A stretch of DNA of 64,000 bases from Candidatus Lindowbacteria bacterium RIFCSPLOWO2_12_FULL_62_27. Lineage in GTDB: Bacteria; Lindowbacteria; 2-12-FULL-62-27. Position 1 is the first letter of the stretch, and the number at the start of each line of letters is the position of its first letter. The notes beneath the pieces were generated by a model. It was not told the DNA's origin. It made no database searches and worked only from the letters and a program-made list of their open reading frames with translations. The stretch is taken from positions 1-64,000 of the forward strand of contig MFPR01000017.1 of NCBI GenBank assembly GCA_001784175.1, in the 5' to 3' direction. The position numbers and the translations under genes were made by a program. Shown here piece by piece: positions 32,962-41,567 of this stretch.

Positions 32962-34005
32962 ATGACATATTTCAATCTGCGGGAATTGACTTTTTTTGTC
33001 CATCACTTGGCGCTCTTTGCATCTCGGGGTGCCGTTCCGCCTGATAGCGGGGCTTACCTATTCGGCAAGCGTGCGAAGGGCCGGCATGCTGAAATATGGA
33101 ATCAGGTTGCCGCAAAACTGTCGGCTGGACAGAAACTGTCCTTTGTGCTTCGGGAAATGAAAAATGTCTTTCCGGATTCAATGGTCCGGCTGGTGGAATC
33201 GGGTGAACGGGCAGGCCAGCTCAGAGAATCGCTCAAACAGTACGCCGGGTTCCTCAGATTTCAGACAAAGCTTCGCGAGCTTGTAAGTATCGCCCTCGGT
33301 TATCCCACGTTGCTGTTTATTTGCACAATGGTGGCAGTCGGTTTCCTGCTCTCGTACGTCACCCAAAGATTTATAGACATGTTCAAAGCTTTGGGGGTCA
33401 CGTTGCCGCTGCCCACCCGCATCGTATTGGCGGTCAGTGAATTTATGAGCCGTCACGGCATGCAGTTGGTCGTGATTGGCTTTGCGCTGTTTTTGCTTTA
33501 CCGCCTGCTGAGGAAAATTACGTCGATCAGAATTTGGCTGGATGCTCTCTCCCTGCATTGGCCTGTTTTTGGCAACCTGCAAGACAAAATGGCCATGCTC
33601 AACCTCGCAGAAACGACCGCGATGGGCCTGAAATCCGGCATTGCCCTTCACGAATCCTTTGACCTGGCGGCGGTATCAACCACCAACATGTTCCTGGCCA
33701 ATGGCTTCGTCCGAATTGCTGACGACATCAGGTCAGGCTTATCCTTGCGTGAGATTCTCCACAATCGCCCCGGGATCTTGTCCAGGGAAATCTCGATGCT
33801 CCTGATCTCCGCTGAACGCCACGGTCAATTTGACAAGGCTTTAAACAGCTATATTGTTCAACAGCGGGATGTGACCTCCGACTACGTAAAGACGATGACC
33901 ACCCTGATCGAACCCATCATGGTTCTCATTTTCGGCGGGGCCATTGGCATGATCGTTATGGCCCTGTTCTTCCCGATGTTCAATATGATCAATATAGTCA
34001 AATAA
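32962..34005 (+). CDS. gspF: GspF/PilC-type platform protein 3
   Basis: This 347-residue paralogue has FFVHHLALFASRGAVPP, VRLVESGERAGQLRESL, a first-domain helix after LGYPTLLF, GVTLPLPTRIVL, and the canonical ending LIEPIMVLIFGGAIGMIVMA followed by FFPMFNMINIVK. It starts 7 bases after platform 2 and ends the operon, facing the convergent TPR gene. It looks fully functional and is most like platform 4 on the opposite strand. Confidence 0.88.
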   Translation: MTYFNLRELTFFVHHLALFASRGAVPPDSGAYLFGKRAKGRHAEIWNQVAAKLSAGQKLSFVLREMKNVFPDSMVRLVESGERAGQLRESLKQYAGFLRFQTKLRELVSIALGYPTLLFICTMVAVGFLLSYVTQRFIDMFKALGVTLPLPTRIVLAVSEFMSRHGMQLVVIGFALFLLYRLLRKITSIRIWLDALSLHWPVFGNLQDKMAMLNLAETTAMGLKSGIALHESFDLAAVSTTNMFLANGFVRIADDIRSGLSLREILHNRPGILSREISMLLISAERHGQFDKALNSYIVQQRDVTSDYVKTMTTLIEPIMVLIFGGAIGMIVMALFFPMFNMINIVK

Positions 34006-34016
34006 CCGATCCGGAT

Positions 34017-35297
34017 CTATTCCGCACTCTTCGCGTTTGACATGGCCTTCATCTCATCCAGGCGTACCTGAAAGACGTCGGCTTCTTTGATCCTGCCCCA
34101 TTTCTTGTACAGATCCCTCATATTCTCCAAGGCTCCGATCATGACTGAATGCCCTCGACCCAAGCAGGTTTCAATAATCGGAAGTGCTTTCAAATACATG
34201 CCCTCGGCCTCCTGATATCGACCCTGTATGTAATACACCTCAGCCAAATCCATCATTCTCCGGCCGGCTCCAAGGCTGTCTGACCCGCGGGCCGCGTTTT
34301 CAATTTCGATGATTCTTTTATAAACACGCTCAGCCTCTTCATACCTGCGCTCATTGAAATAAAATTCGGCGAGCCTCAACAGGCTCGTATTAATGTGTGG
34401 GTGGTCCGCGCCAAAGGTTTTTTCGCTGATTTCAACGGCTCTCTTATAGTGGTTTTCTGCTCGACCCTTTTCGTCAGTCACCCTATATATTTTGGCAAGC
34501 TCGATAAGAAGCGGAATCAGCAGGGAAGCGTCCATGCCGTTTTTAGACTCTGTGATTACAACGGCTCTTTCATACGCTTCCCTAGCCTTGTCTTTGAATC
34601 CACCATGCAAGTACGCCTGCCCCAATCCCGATAGTGTCCATGCCAGGTCCGGGTGACTTGTCCCCAGTAGCTTTTCATTCATAGCTAACGCGCGATGAAG
34701 TACGTTGATCGCTTCATCATATCGATGTAGTTCTCGATACAGGTCCGCCAAATTCATCAGGCCTATGGCAATGTCTGCATGCTCTTTACCAAGCGTCCCT
34801 TCCCACATGGTCAGCGAGTCTTTGTAGTATTTCTCTGCCTCGTCATGTTTTCCCTCGGCACGAGCCAGATCTCCGAGGTGATTGATGCTGGCAGCCACGC
34901 GTGGATGCGTTGATCCATATTTCTCTTGTCTGAGACACAGCGCCGCGCCATGCGCTTTCCGCGCGGCGGCATAATGTCTTGAAGACATCGCGATTGCACC
35001 GAGAAGGTCGTGGGCGTCGGCATAATCTGGATGGTGCCCGATAAAGGCTTTTAGTTTCTCCGTTGCCTCATCCGCAGAGTACTTATCTGCTCGATAGTCA
35101 ACATATATCTCGGCCAACTGCTCCGCCATTTCTATTTCTACAATCAAATCAGGCACATCTAAATCTGACTTCTCTCCGGCATTGACAATCTGTTCCAACT
35201 CATCGAGCGTTCGAATCAATGATCGGTATTGGTATTGTCGGTAGGATTCGCGCAATTTTCCGATGCGCACAGAAATTGGATGCTTGGAATTAACCAT
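34017..35297 (-). CDS. TPR-repeat protein (kinesin-light-chain type)
   Basis: This 426-residue soluble protein has at least seven tetratricopeptide repeats of the 42-residue TPR_12 class, with LG-x-x-HP-x-x-A junctions, for example KYGSTHPRVAASINHLGDLA and LLGTSHPDLAWTLSGLG. Such repeats form scaffolds for protein binding. It overlaps the gene upstream by 8 bases. Its place between two secretion-like gene groups suggests an adaptor for the machinery, by inference. Confidence 0.8.
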   Translation of the reverse strand: MVNSKHPISVRIGKLRESYRQYQYRSLIRTLDELEQIVNAGEKSDLDVPDLIVEIEMAEQLAEIYVDYRADKYSADEATEKLKAFIGHHPDYADAHDLLGAIAMSSRHYAAARKAHGAALCLRQEKYGSTHPRVAASINHLGDLARAEGKHDEAEKYYKDSLTMWEGTLGKEHADIAIGLMNLADLYRELHRYDEAINVLHRALAMNEKLLGTSHPDLAWTLSGLGQAYLHGGFKDKAREAYERAVVITESKNGMDASLLIPLLIELAKIYRVTDEKGRAENHYKRAVEISEKTFGADHPHINTSLLRLAEFYFNERRYEEAERVYKRIIEIENAARGSDSLGAGRRMMDLAEVYYIQGRYQEAEGMYLKALPIIETCLGRGHSVMIGALENMRDLYKKWGRIKEADVFQVRLDEMKAMSNAKSAE

Positions 35298-36612
35298 CTC
35301 GCCCAGCCAATATGCCTGTCGACTTTTTGGCCACTATGAAGCGCTCATCGGGTGACCATTTCGGAACGCTCAGCCATCCGAAATTCTCATGATTTTGTAG
35401 GATTTTCTTCCTGGTTTTGTCGTTTGTATCCACAACCGTGGGGAACAGCCTACGCGCATCAGGGCCCGGAGATTCCATCAAAAGGATTCTATCGGATATC
35501 ATTGACCACTGGGGGTCGTGTATGAAATGTCCAGTATAGATGTGATCTTTTCGCTTCGTGTCAACGTTATAGGTATAGAGTTCGTTGGCATGGCCCTTCC
35601 CCCATTTGACATAGCAAATAATGGGATTTGTAGAATGCGCCATACTCAGGAATGAAATTCGGCCGTTGGGCGTTCCGCTTTCGCCATGAGGGCCGTTGAT
35701 ATCCTCATCGACATGATCCAATTGGCCAGAGTCCAAATCTACCAACGCCAGATCGCTTGCTATCTTGCCTTTGGCTTTATGTTTGAAAGCTATCCTGTTC
35801 CGACCTGTTATCCATGTAAATATATCCACGTCGTATTCCTTGAGTACGTCCTCAAATAGATGCGCTCTTCGTTGTAAATCGTAAATCTTAAGTTCCGATA
35901 CAAAATGAAATTTACCATCTGTCACATCGTCACCTATGACGGATGTCATAAGATCGTCGATTTCTTCTTTGGAAAGTACCTGTTCTTCCCGATCGCATGG
36001 GGGAACATTACTCGCTCGCGTTATCCGATAGGCCAGGTATCGTCCGTTTTTAGAGACAATGTGATCGCCAATAAAGCTGTCAGGCTCGTCATTACTGATG
36101 AGTCGGTCGAAACCTTTCTTCTTCAAATTAAACAAACATATCTCCATGGGCCCACTCTTATTGGCTATCCTTCGCGGCCCTTCAATGACGGCCAACAATT
36201 CACTCTCGTTAGGGATCCAGATGGGATCCTGTATTGATCGCTCTTGCTCGACGTGGACTTGATAATTTCTATTTTGTGCCGGGTCAAAAATGCCCAACAC
36301 ACGTTGCTCATACTCCGGTCTCGACGGGGTCACATGTGCAATAAGTCTGCCCGAAGGAGACCATCTGGCATTGTGAACCATTGGCGGGCCACACGCGAGA
36401 AGTTTTTCGGGCGCTTCCAAAATAATAAAGCCGTGTTCCTTCGTCCCGTGAATAGTTTCAACAAGATATTTTCCACCTGACGGACACCAAGCGTGCCCTC
36501 TACAATCAGCAGCCGCAGGGACGGAGTGGACCGCCTCTTTCACGCAATCAATACATAAAAACTCCCAGAGCATCGGAATGGTCCGTTTCATCGGAGAACC
36601 CGACTCGATCAT
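35290..36612 (-). CDS. TolB/WD40-like beta-propeller protein
   Basis: The 440-residue protein repeats a propeller blade pattern: WCPSGGKYLVE, ARWSPSGRLIAHVTP, PIWIPNESELLAV, GRNRIAFKHK, PQWSMISDRILLM and PKWSPDERFIVAKK. This is typical of TolB-type propellers. It shows a Cys-x-x-Cys near the N-terminus and no strong signal peptide. ATG 36612 overlaps the preceding stop (ATGA). ATG 36591 is a shorter option. A binding-platform role is likely. Confidence 0.7.
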   Translation of the reverse strand: MIESGSPMKRTIPMLWEFLCIDCVKEAVHSVPAAADCRGHAWCPSGGKYLVETIHGTKEHGFIILEAPEKLLACGPPMVHNARWSPSGRLIAHVTPSRPEYEQRVLGIFDPAQNRNYQVHVEQERSIQDPIWIPNESELLAVIEGPRRIANKSGPMEICLFNLKKKGFDRLISNDEPDSFIGDHIVSKNGRYLAYRITRASNVPPCDREEQVLSKEEIDDLMTSVIGDDVTDGKFHFVSELKIYDLQRRAHLFEDVLKEYDVDIFTWITGRNRIAFKHKAKGKIASDLALVDLDSGQLDHVDEDINGPHGESGTPNGRISFLSMAHSTNPIICYVKWGKGHANELYTYNVDTKRKDHIYTGHFIHDPQWSMISDRILLMESPGPDARRLFPTVVDTNDKTRKKILQNHENFGWLSVPKWSPDERFIVAKKSTGILAGRDG

Positions 36613-37331
36613 AGAACGATCTTCTCTCGGTGTTTAAAGTATTTCGGATGCCATTCATATTCACGCCTTATCCTCTTTCCCGCATAAACGTAGTAGACCT
36701 CGGTACCCTCCGGATTGAATTCGTAGTCGGCGGCTTCCTGTATTTCCACGATTTTTCTAAATTTCCATCTCACCAATTCCCCATATGAATTCAAATATGG
36801 CTGCTCGTAAATTTTGAATTCTTTTCTGAGGCGCCTCTTTGCGTCACTGCCGTCCCTCGCCATGACCAACATGTACCTGTCTTCGTGAGTCTGATTGCCG
36901 CTTCGGTGTCCCTCTATTTGGCAGATGAATCTGGCATGGACGCAGAATAAGATGCGCGCAGGTTTCTGGTACGGCCTTTTCTTAATGCCGGCAATCGCCT
37001 CTATCGATATTGAAGTTACTTCCCTCATTTTCAAAATGATGCCCAAATCTTTGGCGTATATGGCAGCCGAAATTCCACCGGGTGCCTTTGTGGAGCCGAT
37101 TCGTTGATAATTTCGGTCCGGCCACTTTGAAACCGCCCTTCTGTATTTTTCGCGCCGGATTTTTTCCATCAGCTTTACTCTTTCTTTCGGCGGATATGGA
37201 AGCAGTTTCTTGAAAGGATCCCTAAAATAGGCCTGGATCGACAATTGCCTTTTGCCCATGTGAAGAATGGCGGAGGCGGTCCGGCCAAATCTCTCCATAC
37301 CGTCCAATTTCTCTATAAATTTTGGCGGCAT
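36609..37331 (-). CDS. DUF4288-like protein
   Basis: The start at ATG 37331 is supported by TAATG overlap with the small gene upstream, giving 240 residues. The C-terminal half (RFICQIEGHRSGNQTHED, YMLVMARDGSDAKRRLRKEF, YLNSYGELVRWKFRKIVEIQ) resembles DUF4288, a small family found in immunity or phage-related settings. The N-terminal ~90 residues are basic. No catalytic motif is evident. Confidence 0.55.
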   Translation of the reverse strand: MPPKFIEKLDGMERFGRTASAILHMGKRQLSIQAYFRDPFKKLLPYPPKERVKLMEKIRREKYRRAVSKWPDRNYQRIGSTKAPGGISAAIYAKDLGIILKMREVTSISIEAIAGIKKRPYQKPARILFCVHARFICQIEGHRSGNQTHEDRYMLVMARDGSDAKRRLRKEFKIYEQPYLNSYGELVRWKFRKIVEIQEAADYEFNPEGTEVYYVYAGKRIRREYEWHPKYFKHREKIVL

Positions 37332-37510
37332 TAGAATAATACGCAGAGAAAAAATAAAAATAGTGTTACGGCAATGGTGGACCAGATCGACATGCCGCTC
37401 TGAATGAAAAAGAAAAAAATAATACTGCAAATGATGAGGCCGGCTACAATTTTTATCTTTAAGAGATTGTCGACGTAAAAATTCGACGGCTTATTTTTAT
37501 TCTCGTCCAT
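37331..37510 (-). CDS. Small two-helix membrane protein (59 residues)
   Basis: The frame runs from ATG 37510 to TAA 37331-37333. Both ends overlap neighbours by TAATG: with the GspF-4 stop on one side and the DUF4288-like start on the other. The product has a ~20-residue hydrophilic N-terminus and two hydrophobic segments (IVAGLIICSIIFFFFIQSG and WSTIAVTLFLFFLCVLF). Double coupling makes it a strong small-gene candidate. Confidence 0.65.
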   Translation of the reverse strand: MDENKNKPSNFYVDNLLKIKIVAGLIICSIIFFFFIQSGMSIWSTIAVTLFLFFLCVLF

Positions 37511-38706
37511 TATTTCACATCATTCGGCTCACGCCGTTTAGTATCAGAACTGGCTTCAGACACCGTATCCGAAATATCCATCTTTTGACGTTGAACACTC
37601 ACTTTTTTGATCTGCGCCGGTATTTGCTTGTCGTCTTTCACCAGATTAATCATCTCAAACATGGGAAAAAACATGGCCATTACGACGATCCCGATCGCTC
37701 CGCCAAGACATACGACCATCAGTGGTTCGATCAAGTGGGATACTGCCAAGACCGTCTCATCCACGATTCTTTCGTAGCTGCTCGATGATTCCATGAGTTT
37801 CTGTCCCAAGTCATCGTCTCGTTCGGCCTCTTTTACTGCCAGAACAATAATGTTGAGTGGGAAAACCGTGGCGTGCTTCATTGAATCCGAAAGGTTATTG
37901 CCTTGTTCCAGATGCGTTAATACAAGGTCTAATTCTGCCGCAATGACAGAATTATCAATTACATCCTGTAAAGTTCTTACGGCAGCGATGACGTCGACTC
38001 CGGATTTCAGCAGAATGCCCAAGATATTCAGACTGCGAGAAACCAAATTCTTTAAAAGAATGTCCCCTATGATAGGTAATTTTAGAATCATTCGATCCAT
38101 AACAGGCCGAATCCTGCAGGGTCTGGTCATGAACACGTAAATCGCAAATGAATAGAGTGCGATGAAAATTAAGAAACCCCACCAGTACTCGACCAGAATC
38201 TTGCTCATTTCTAGGACAATCCTGGTTGGCAGGGGCAACTTTACACCCATGTCTTCAAACATCTTTCCAAAGGTCGGAATAATCTTGAAAAGTAAAAATG
38301 CGATGACAAGTATCGAAATTGCGGCCATGACAACCGGATACGTCATTATTCCCCTCAATGTTGCTGTTCTTAGATATTCCTTTCCGATCTTATGGGCCAG
38401 ATGGCTCAGTGCCGTCCCGAGCACCCCATTCATCTCACCGGCCTTCACCGTCTGGATATACATGGGGCTGAAGTATACCCGATGCTTCGATATAGCCTCG
38501 GACAAAGACGAACCGCGGTTCACATCGTGTTGTAATTTCTTCAGCAATCTTTTCATTCTTTGGGTTTGCATTCGCTGTTCCAGCAACGACAGCGCTCGCG
38601 GGAGGGAATCGCCAGACTTCAAAAACGTCCCGAGGTTACGGGTGAAATTTGCAATATCCTCGATAATTATTTGCGCCTTAAATAAATGTCGGCCGTTTAG
38701 TTCCAT
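37510..38706 (-). CDS. gspF: GspF/PilC-type platform protein 4
   Basis: ATG 38706 behind GGATGGAG gives about 398 residues. It has FTRNLGTFLKSGDSLPRAL, YIQTVKAGEMNGVLGTALSH, the first-domain helix after MTYPVVMAAISILV, GVKLPLPTRIVL, and a complete second domain ending IEPLMVVCLGGAIGIVVMAM and FFPMFEMINLV. A ~45-residue hydrophilic C-terminal tail is extra. Like platform 3 it looks functional. It is encoded on the opposite strand, beside the GspF/GspE chimera. Confidence 0.88.
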   Translation of the reverse strand: MELNGRHLFKAQIIIEDIANFTRNLGTFLKSGDSLPRALSLLEQRMQTQRMKRLLKKLQHDVNRGSSLSEAISKHRVYFSPMYIQTVKAGEMNGVLGTALSHLAHKIGKEYLRTATLRGIMTYPVVMAAISILVIAFLLFKIIPTFGKMFEDMGVKLPLPTRIVLEMSKILVEYWWGFLIFIALYSFAIYVFMTRPCRIRPVMDRMILKLPIIGDILLKNLVSRSLNILGILLKSGVDVIAAVRTLQDVIDNSVIAAELDLVLTHLEQGNNLSDSMKHATVFPLNIIVLAVKEAERDDDLGQKLMESSSSYERIVDETVLAVSHLIEPLMVVCLGGAIGIVVMAMFFPMFEMINLVKDDKQIPAQIKKVSVQRQKMDISDTVSEASSDTKRREPNDVK

Positions 38707-38770
38707 GCGGCTCCATCCTCTGTCATGGGCGCCAAGCCACTCGCCACGCGATGGCATGAATCCGGAAACC

Positions 38771-39544
38771 TCAGCTTCTCTTGATTATCTCTAAACAACC
38801 TCTTTTATATCTGCCCGATTTTTCCGTCATGACATTAATATCAGTATGAAAACTATCGGAACAAAAGTTAAATTTGCCTTGTTGTTTCTCGGATTTCCAA
38901 TACTCGAGGCCGGCCATAGTTTCGATCCTACTGAACATATCCGGCACGACTTTAAGTGGCACGGACGGCATTTTTTCCAATTTCCCGAGTTTTAACAATT
39001 CGACTTTTAAGCTGTGTTCTTCGGGCGAAAATATTATTTGATCCGCGCCCTCCCTGATCGCCTGCAAGAGAATCATATGAACCAATCTGCTAACGGGGGC
39101 GTTATGGTGATCTACTATTTCTAAGTTGAATATTTTCGTGTCGTGCGTTTGCATGTCCTTTATGACTTGTTCTAATGACGTCAAGAGATCAGCCCTGTTT
39201 AAGAGTGTCGCATCGTATTGTGCTATAAGCTGCTCTATAGATTGAACAAAATCCGTACTATCTTCTGCCCTTTCTACATCCTTCCAAAAATCACGAGGGA
39301 AATACCCTTGTGCATGATGGGCAATGGATCCGGATAGCCGCGTACCATGCGAAACTTCTTGGGCAATTCGAATGTTTATTCCGAGTGCCACAAAAACTAT
39401 GAGATCCCGATCGAGAGACAAAAATCGAACCACGTCTGTCAATCTATATCCTTCCTTGATGAGTTTGGCGAGTTTTGCGAGCCAGATGTATGCATATTTC
39501 TTCTTTATAAACTCCGGCGCGAATTTAAATAGTTTCAGCCACAT
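38771..39544 (-). CDS. Chimera of a GspF cytoplasmic domain and a GspE N2-like domain
   Basis: Residues ~18-110 match the first cytoplasmic half-domain of GspF: IWLAKLAKLIKEGYRLTDVV, IAQEVSHGTRLSGSIAHHAQ, then GYFPRDFWKDVERAED. There is no membrane helix. Residues ~155-235 match the GspE N2 region: LLQAIREGADQIIFSPEE, LKVELLKLGKLEKMPSVP and RIETMAGLEYWKSEKQQGKF, but the ATPase core is absent. In working machines these two parts touch each other. Joining them in one 257-residue protein suggests a soluble bridge or competitor between ATPase and platform. I know of no described equivalent. Confidence 0.65.
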   Translation of the reverse strand: MWLKLFKFAPEFIKKKYAYIWLAKLAKLIKEGYRLTDVVRFLSLDRDLIVFVALGINIRIAQEVSHGTRLSGSIAHHAQGYFPRDFWKDVERAEDSTDFVQSIEQLIAQYDATLLNRADLLTSLEQVIKDMQTHDTKIFNLEIVDHHNAPVSRLVHMILLQAIREGADQIIFSPEEHSLKVELLKLGKLEKMPSVPLKVVPDMFSRIETMAGLEYWKSEKQQGKFNFCSDSFHTDINVMTEKSGRYKRGCLEIIKRS

Positions 39545-39609
39545 CTTGGCATTTCATCTCCGATAACGAGGATCGAGGCCGACTCAAGTATATCCCATGA
39601 TGTTTTCAT
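39535..39609 (-). CDS. Possible 24-residue coupled peptide
   Basis: A frame from ATG 39609 overlaps the upstream stop by 4 bases and its TGA lies inside the start region of the chimera gene. The product is short and acidic. It may serve only to couple translation of the two flanking genes. Confidence 0.25.
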   Translation of the reverse strand: MKTSWDILESASILVIGDEMPRCG

Positions 39610-40370
39610 GGCGTTGTCTTCCTTTTGAATTCTGCGATGTCTTTCACTGTTTGATCTATGAGTCCCTCTATTTTCTTATCTTTGATGTCGTGCTCCTTTA
39701 GATCCTGCTTGATGTTCGCTAATGTCTTGGTGGTATCATCCATAAGTTGATCGAATTGTTTTCTATCCTGTTTTACCTCTTTCTTTACCCACAGATATCC
39801 AGCCCATGCAATGATGATGCATGGTATGGCTACCAGCCACAATCTCGAAGAGGCGGCCTGAAAGCGCATCAATAGTAAAGACGTGATACCGGCTAAAATA
39901 ACGGCGAATAGGCAGTAGATAAGTACCACCCGCCGTCGACTTAATCTCTGGCGGAGAACATTATCAGAATCATTTAGAGGGCCCGTTCGTATGAGCTGAA
40001 TATTGAACTCGTCGACTTCAAGCTTTATCTCCCCTAGCATATTGTCGAATGTAAGATCGCCCGTGCCGGGGTCATAGGTCAAATCATTAAACATCTCGTC
40101 GACGTGGTCATTGCCGTATGTAATGACACAGCTTTTCACATTTTTAACGTATAGAAGGTAGTATCCGGAGTGTGGTTCATCTGTCCGTTTGAAAGGGATC
40201 TTTAGCAATCTTTGATCGGAATCGAATTCTAATTCGTTTCGGTGATACCACTGATCGTGAATAACATCGAGCAGCGTACCAATCTGATGCTCTGAAAAGA
40301 CACCGGAGAACTCCAGAGTCATCTGAGTGCGGGGCTGTGCGAACGGCGGCGGGGCTTGGAATAGAAACAC
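39606..40370 (-). CDS. Membrane protein with cytoplasmic coiled-coil tail
   Basis: The N-terminal ~145 residues form a soluble beta-rich domain (YLLYVKNVKSCVITYGNDH, DLTYDPGTGDLTFDN). Two membrane helices follow (VVLIYCLFAVILAGITSLLL and WLVAIPCIIIAWAGYLW), then a ~65-residue charged coiled coil. GTG 40370 is used; ATG 40322 is an alternative with no better ribosome-binding site. No family is recognised. The tail may contact the adjacent GspF/GspE-like proteins. Confidence 0.5.
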   Translation of the reverse strand: MFLFQAPPPFAQPRTQMTLEFSGVFSEHQIGTLLDVIHDQWYHRNELEFDSDQRLLKIPFKRTDEPHSGYYLLYVKNVKSCVITYGNDHVDEMFNDLTYDPGTGDLTFDNMLGEIKLEVDEFNIQLIRTGPLNDSDNVLRQRLSRRRVVLIYCLFAVILAGITSLLLMRFQAASSRLWLVAIPCIIIAWAGYLWVKKEVKQDRKQFDQLMDDTTKTLANIKQDLKEHDIKDKKIEGLIDQTVKDIAEFKRKTTP

Positions 40371-40392
40371 TGCCGCCGCGGCCGAGTTTTCA

Positions 40393-40860
40393 TCATGAAC
40401 CGATTTTGGAGGGACTGTTTTTAGTCTGCTCTATGATGGCCTTCGGGCTACACAGCCAAAGAGCCCATAAACTGAGGAGCGTAAATCCAATTTGGATTGG
40501 ATAACTCCCGCCCAGCATGATCCAAACTAAACCATATATGGCAATCACGTCGCAAAAAGCCCATAAAATAATCCCATATAGGAGTATGGGATCTTGTGTT
40601 TTGTTTCCAGTTTCACTCGACGATTTGTAAAAACATTTCAAGAGAAATGGCCGTACTTTGAAATTCACATGGATGCACGCCGATATGCTTACTGCAAGAA
40701 CAACTAGGATGGGAAACACAAAATCTGGCGGTGTTACACCACCCTTTCTCTGTCCGAGCAGCGTATGGCCAATATACAGATAGGCCCAAATGGCGTGAAC
40801 AAATGCCCAATAAATATATTTCATATTTTGAGGCGGTTCTGTGGCTGATCTTATGTTCAT
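40393..40860 (-). CDS. Four-helix membrane protein of unknown function
   Basis: This 155-residue protein has four hydrophobic segments (WAFVHAIWAYLYIGHTLLG, VFPILVVLAVSISACIHV, ILLYGIILWAFCDVIAIYG and IGFTLLSLWALWLC). The start codon lies two bases from the stop of the upstream secreted protein. No motif was recognised. Confidence 0.55.
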   Translation of the reverse strand: MNIRSATEPPQNMKYIYWAFVHAIWAYLYIGHTLLGQRKGGVTPPDFVFPILVVLAVSISACIHVNFKVRPFLLKCFYKSSSETGNKTQDPILLYGIILWAFCDVIAIYGLVWIMLGGSYPIQIGFTLLSLWALWLCSPKAIIEQTKNSPSKIGS

Positions 40861-40862
40861 CT

Positions 40863-41552
40863 CTACCTCGCCCCCACCCTCGTGCCGGCCAGCAGCATTT
40901 CCTGGACCGCATCACCCTCGTCACGATCAATATCCAGCTCATAGTCAAACCCGGAGGACACGCTATCCAGACATCCATAGGTTATGTGTCTTGTCTGCTC
41001 TGTAAATGCCGATAGGGATGGCGCGGCGGCATCCGTGTCAGACCACTTGAGTTTCTCAACCTTCCCGTCGCGGAGGGCATTCTTAAAGCGGACAATTTGT
41101 TCGCGTGCCTTGCGAACAACCTGTCTGGGATTGCGTGAAAATTTCACCTGCCCGACTTCAACCACATGTCCATCACCGCGCCGAATGACAACCAGATCCA
41201 GCTCGCCGATCGTTTTGCCTCCTCCCATGTATTTCAAACTGGTTGCCACCAGGTAATCGTCGAGTGGATACCGAGTCCACTGAAGATGTATCCGTAAAAG
41301 TTCTTCGAGAATAAATCCGACGTTTCCCCAATCACGATCGACACCCGAAAGAGTCTTCGCGAAAAATTTGATGCGGTCAGCGCTACCGATAGACGCTTTC
41401 GGCGTCCCCGCCAGCCTTAAAATTCTTTTGTCATCGTGGTGGGATTTCTGCTGTCTTGTTCCGATGGGCATGTCGGATTTTGCGAATAGACCATGTGGAA
41501 ACGTAAAAAGAAGAAATAGGCTACATACGGCGGTGGCTGACAATCTGCGCAT
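40863..41552 (-). CDS. Secreted protein with a PD-(D/E)XK-like core
   Basis: A clear signal peptide (LSATAVCSLFLLFTFPHGLFA) starts this 229-residue protein. The centre reads GGGKTIGELDLVVIRRGDG then HVVEVGQVKFSRN, with Asp, E-x-x-Q-x-K spacing like a PD-(D/E)XK nuclease core and an upstream Glu. A secreted restriction-like fold is unusual. It is the last cargo gene before the portal, 15 bases away, and may exploit the phage promoter. Nuclease activity is only inferred. Confidence 0.5.
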   Translation of the reverse strand: MRRLSATAVCSLFLLFTFPHGLFAKSDMPIGTRQQKSHHDDKRILRLAGTPKASIGSADRIKFFAKTLSGVDRDWGNVGFILEELLRIHLQWTRYPLDDYLVATSLKYMGGGKTIGELDLVVIRRGDGHVVEVGQVKFSRNPRQVVRKAREQIVRFKNALRDGKVEKLKWSDTDAAAPSLSAFTEQTRHITYGCLDSVSSGFDYELDIDRDEGDAVQEMLLAGTRVGAR

Positions 41553-41567
41553 ACAGGAACTATATCA

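Noticed and set aside
29612-34005. A standard type II secretion or type IV pilus operon
   Set aside because: No secretin, classical pseudopilins, prepilin peptidase or GspL/M/PilM-N-O genes are present, and there are four GspF paralogues.
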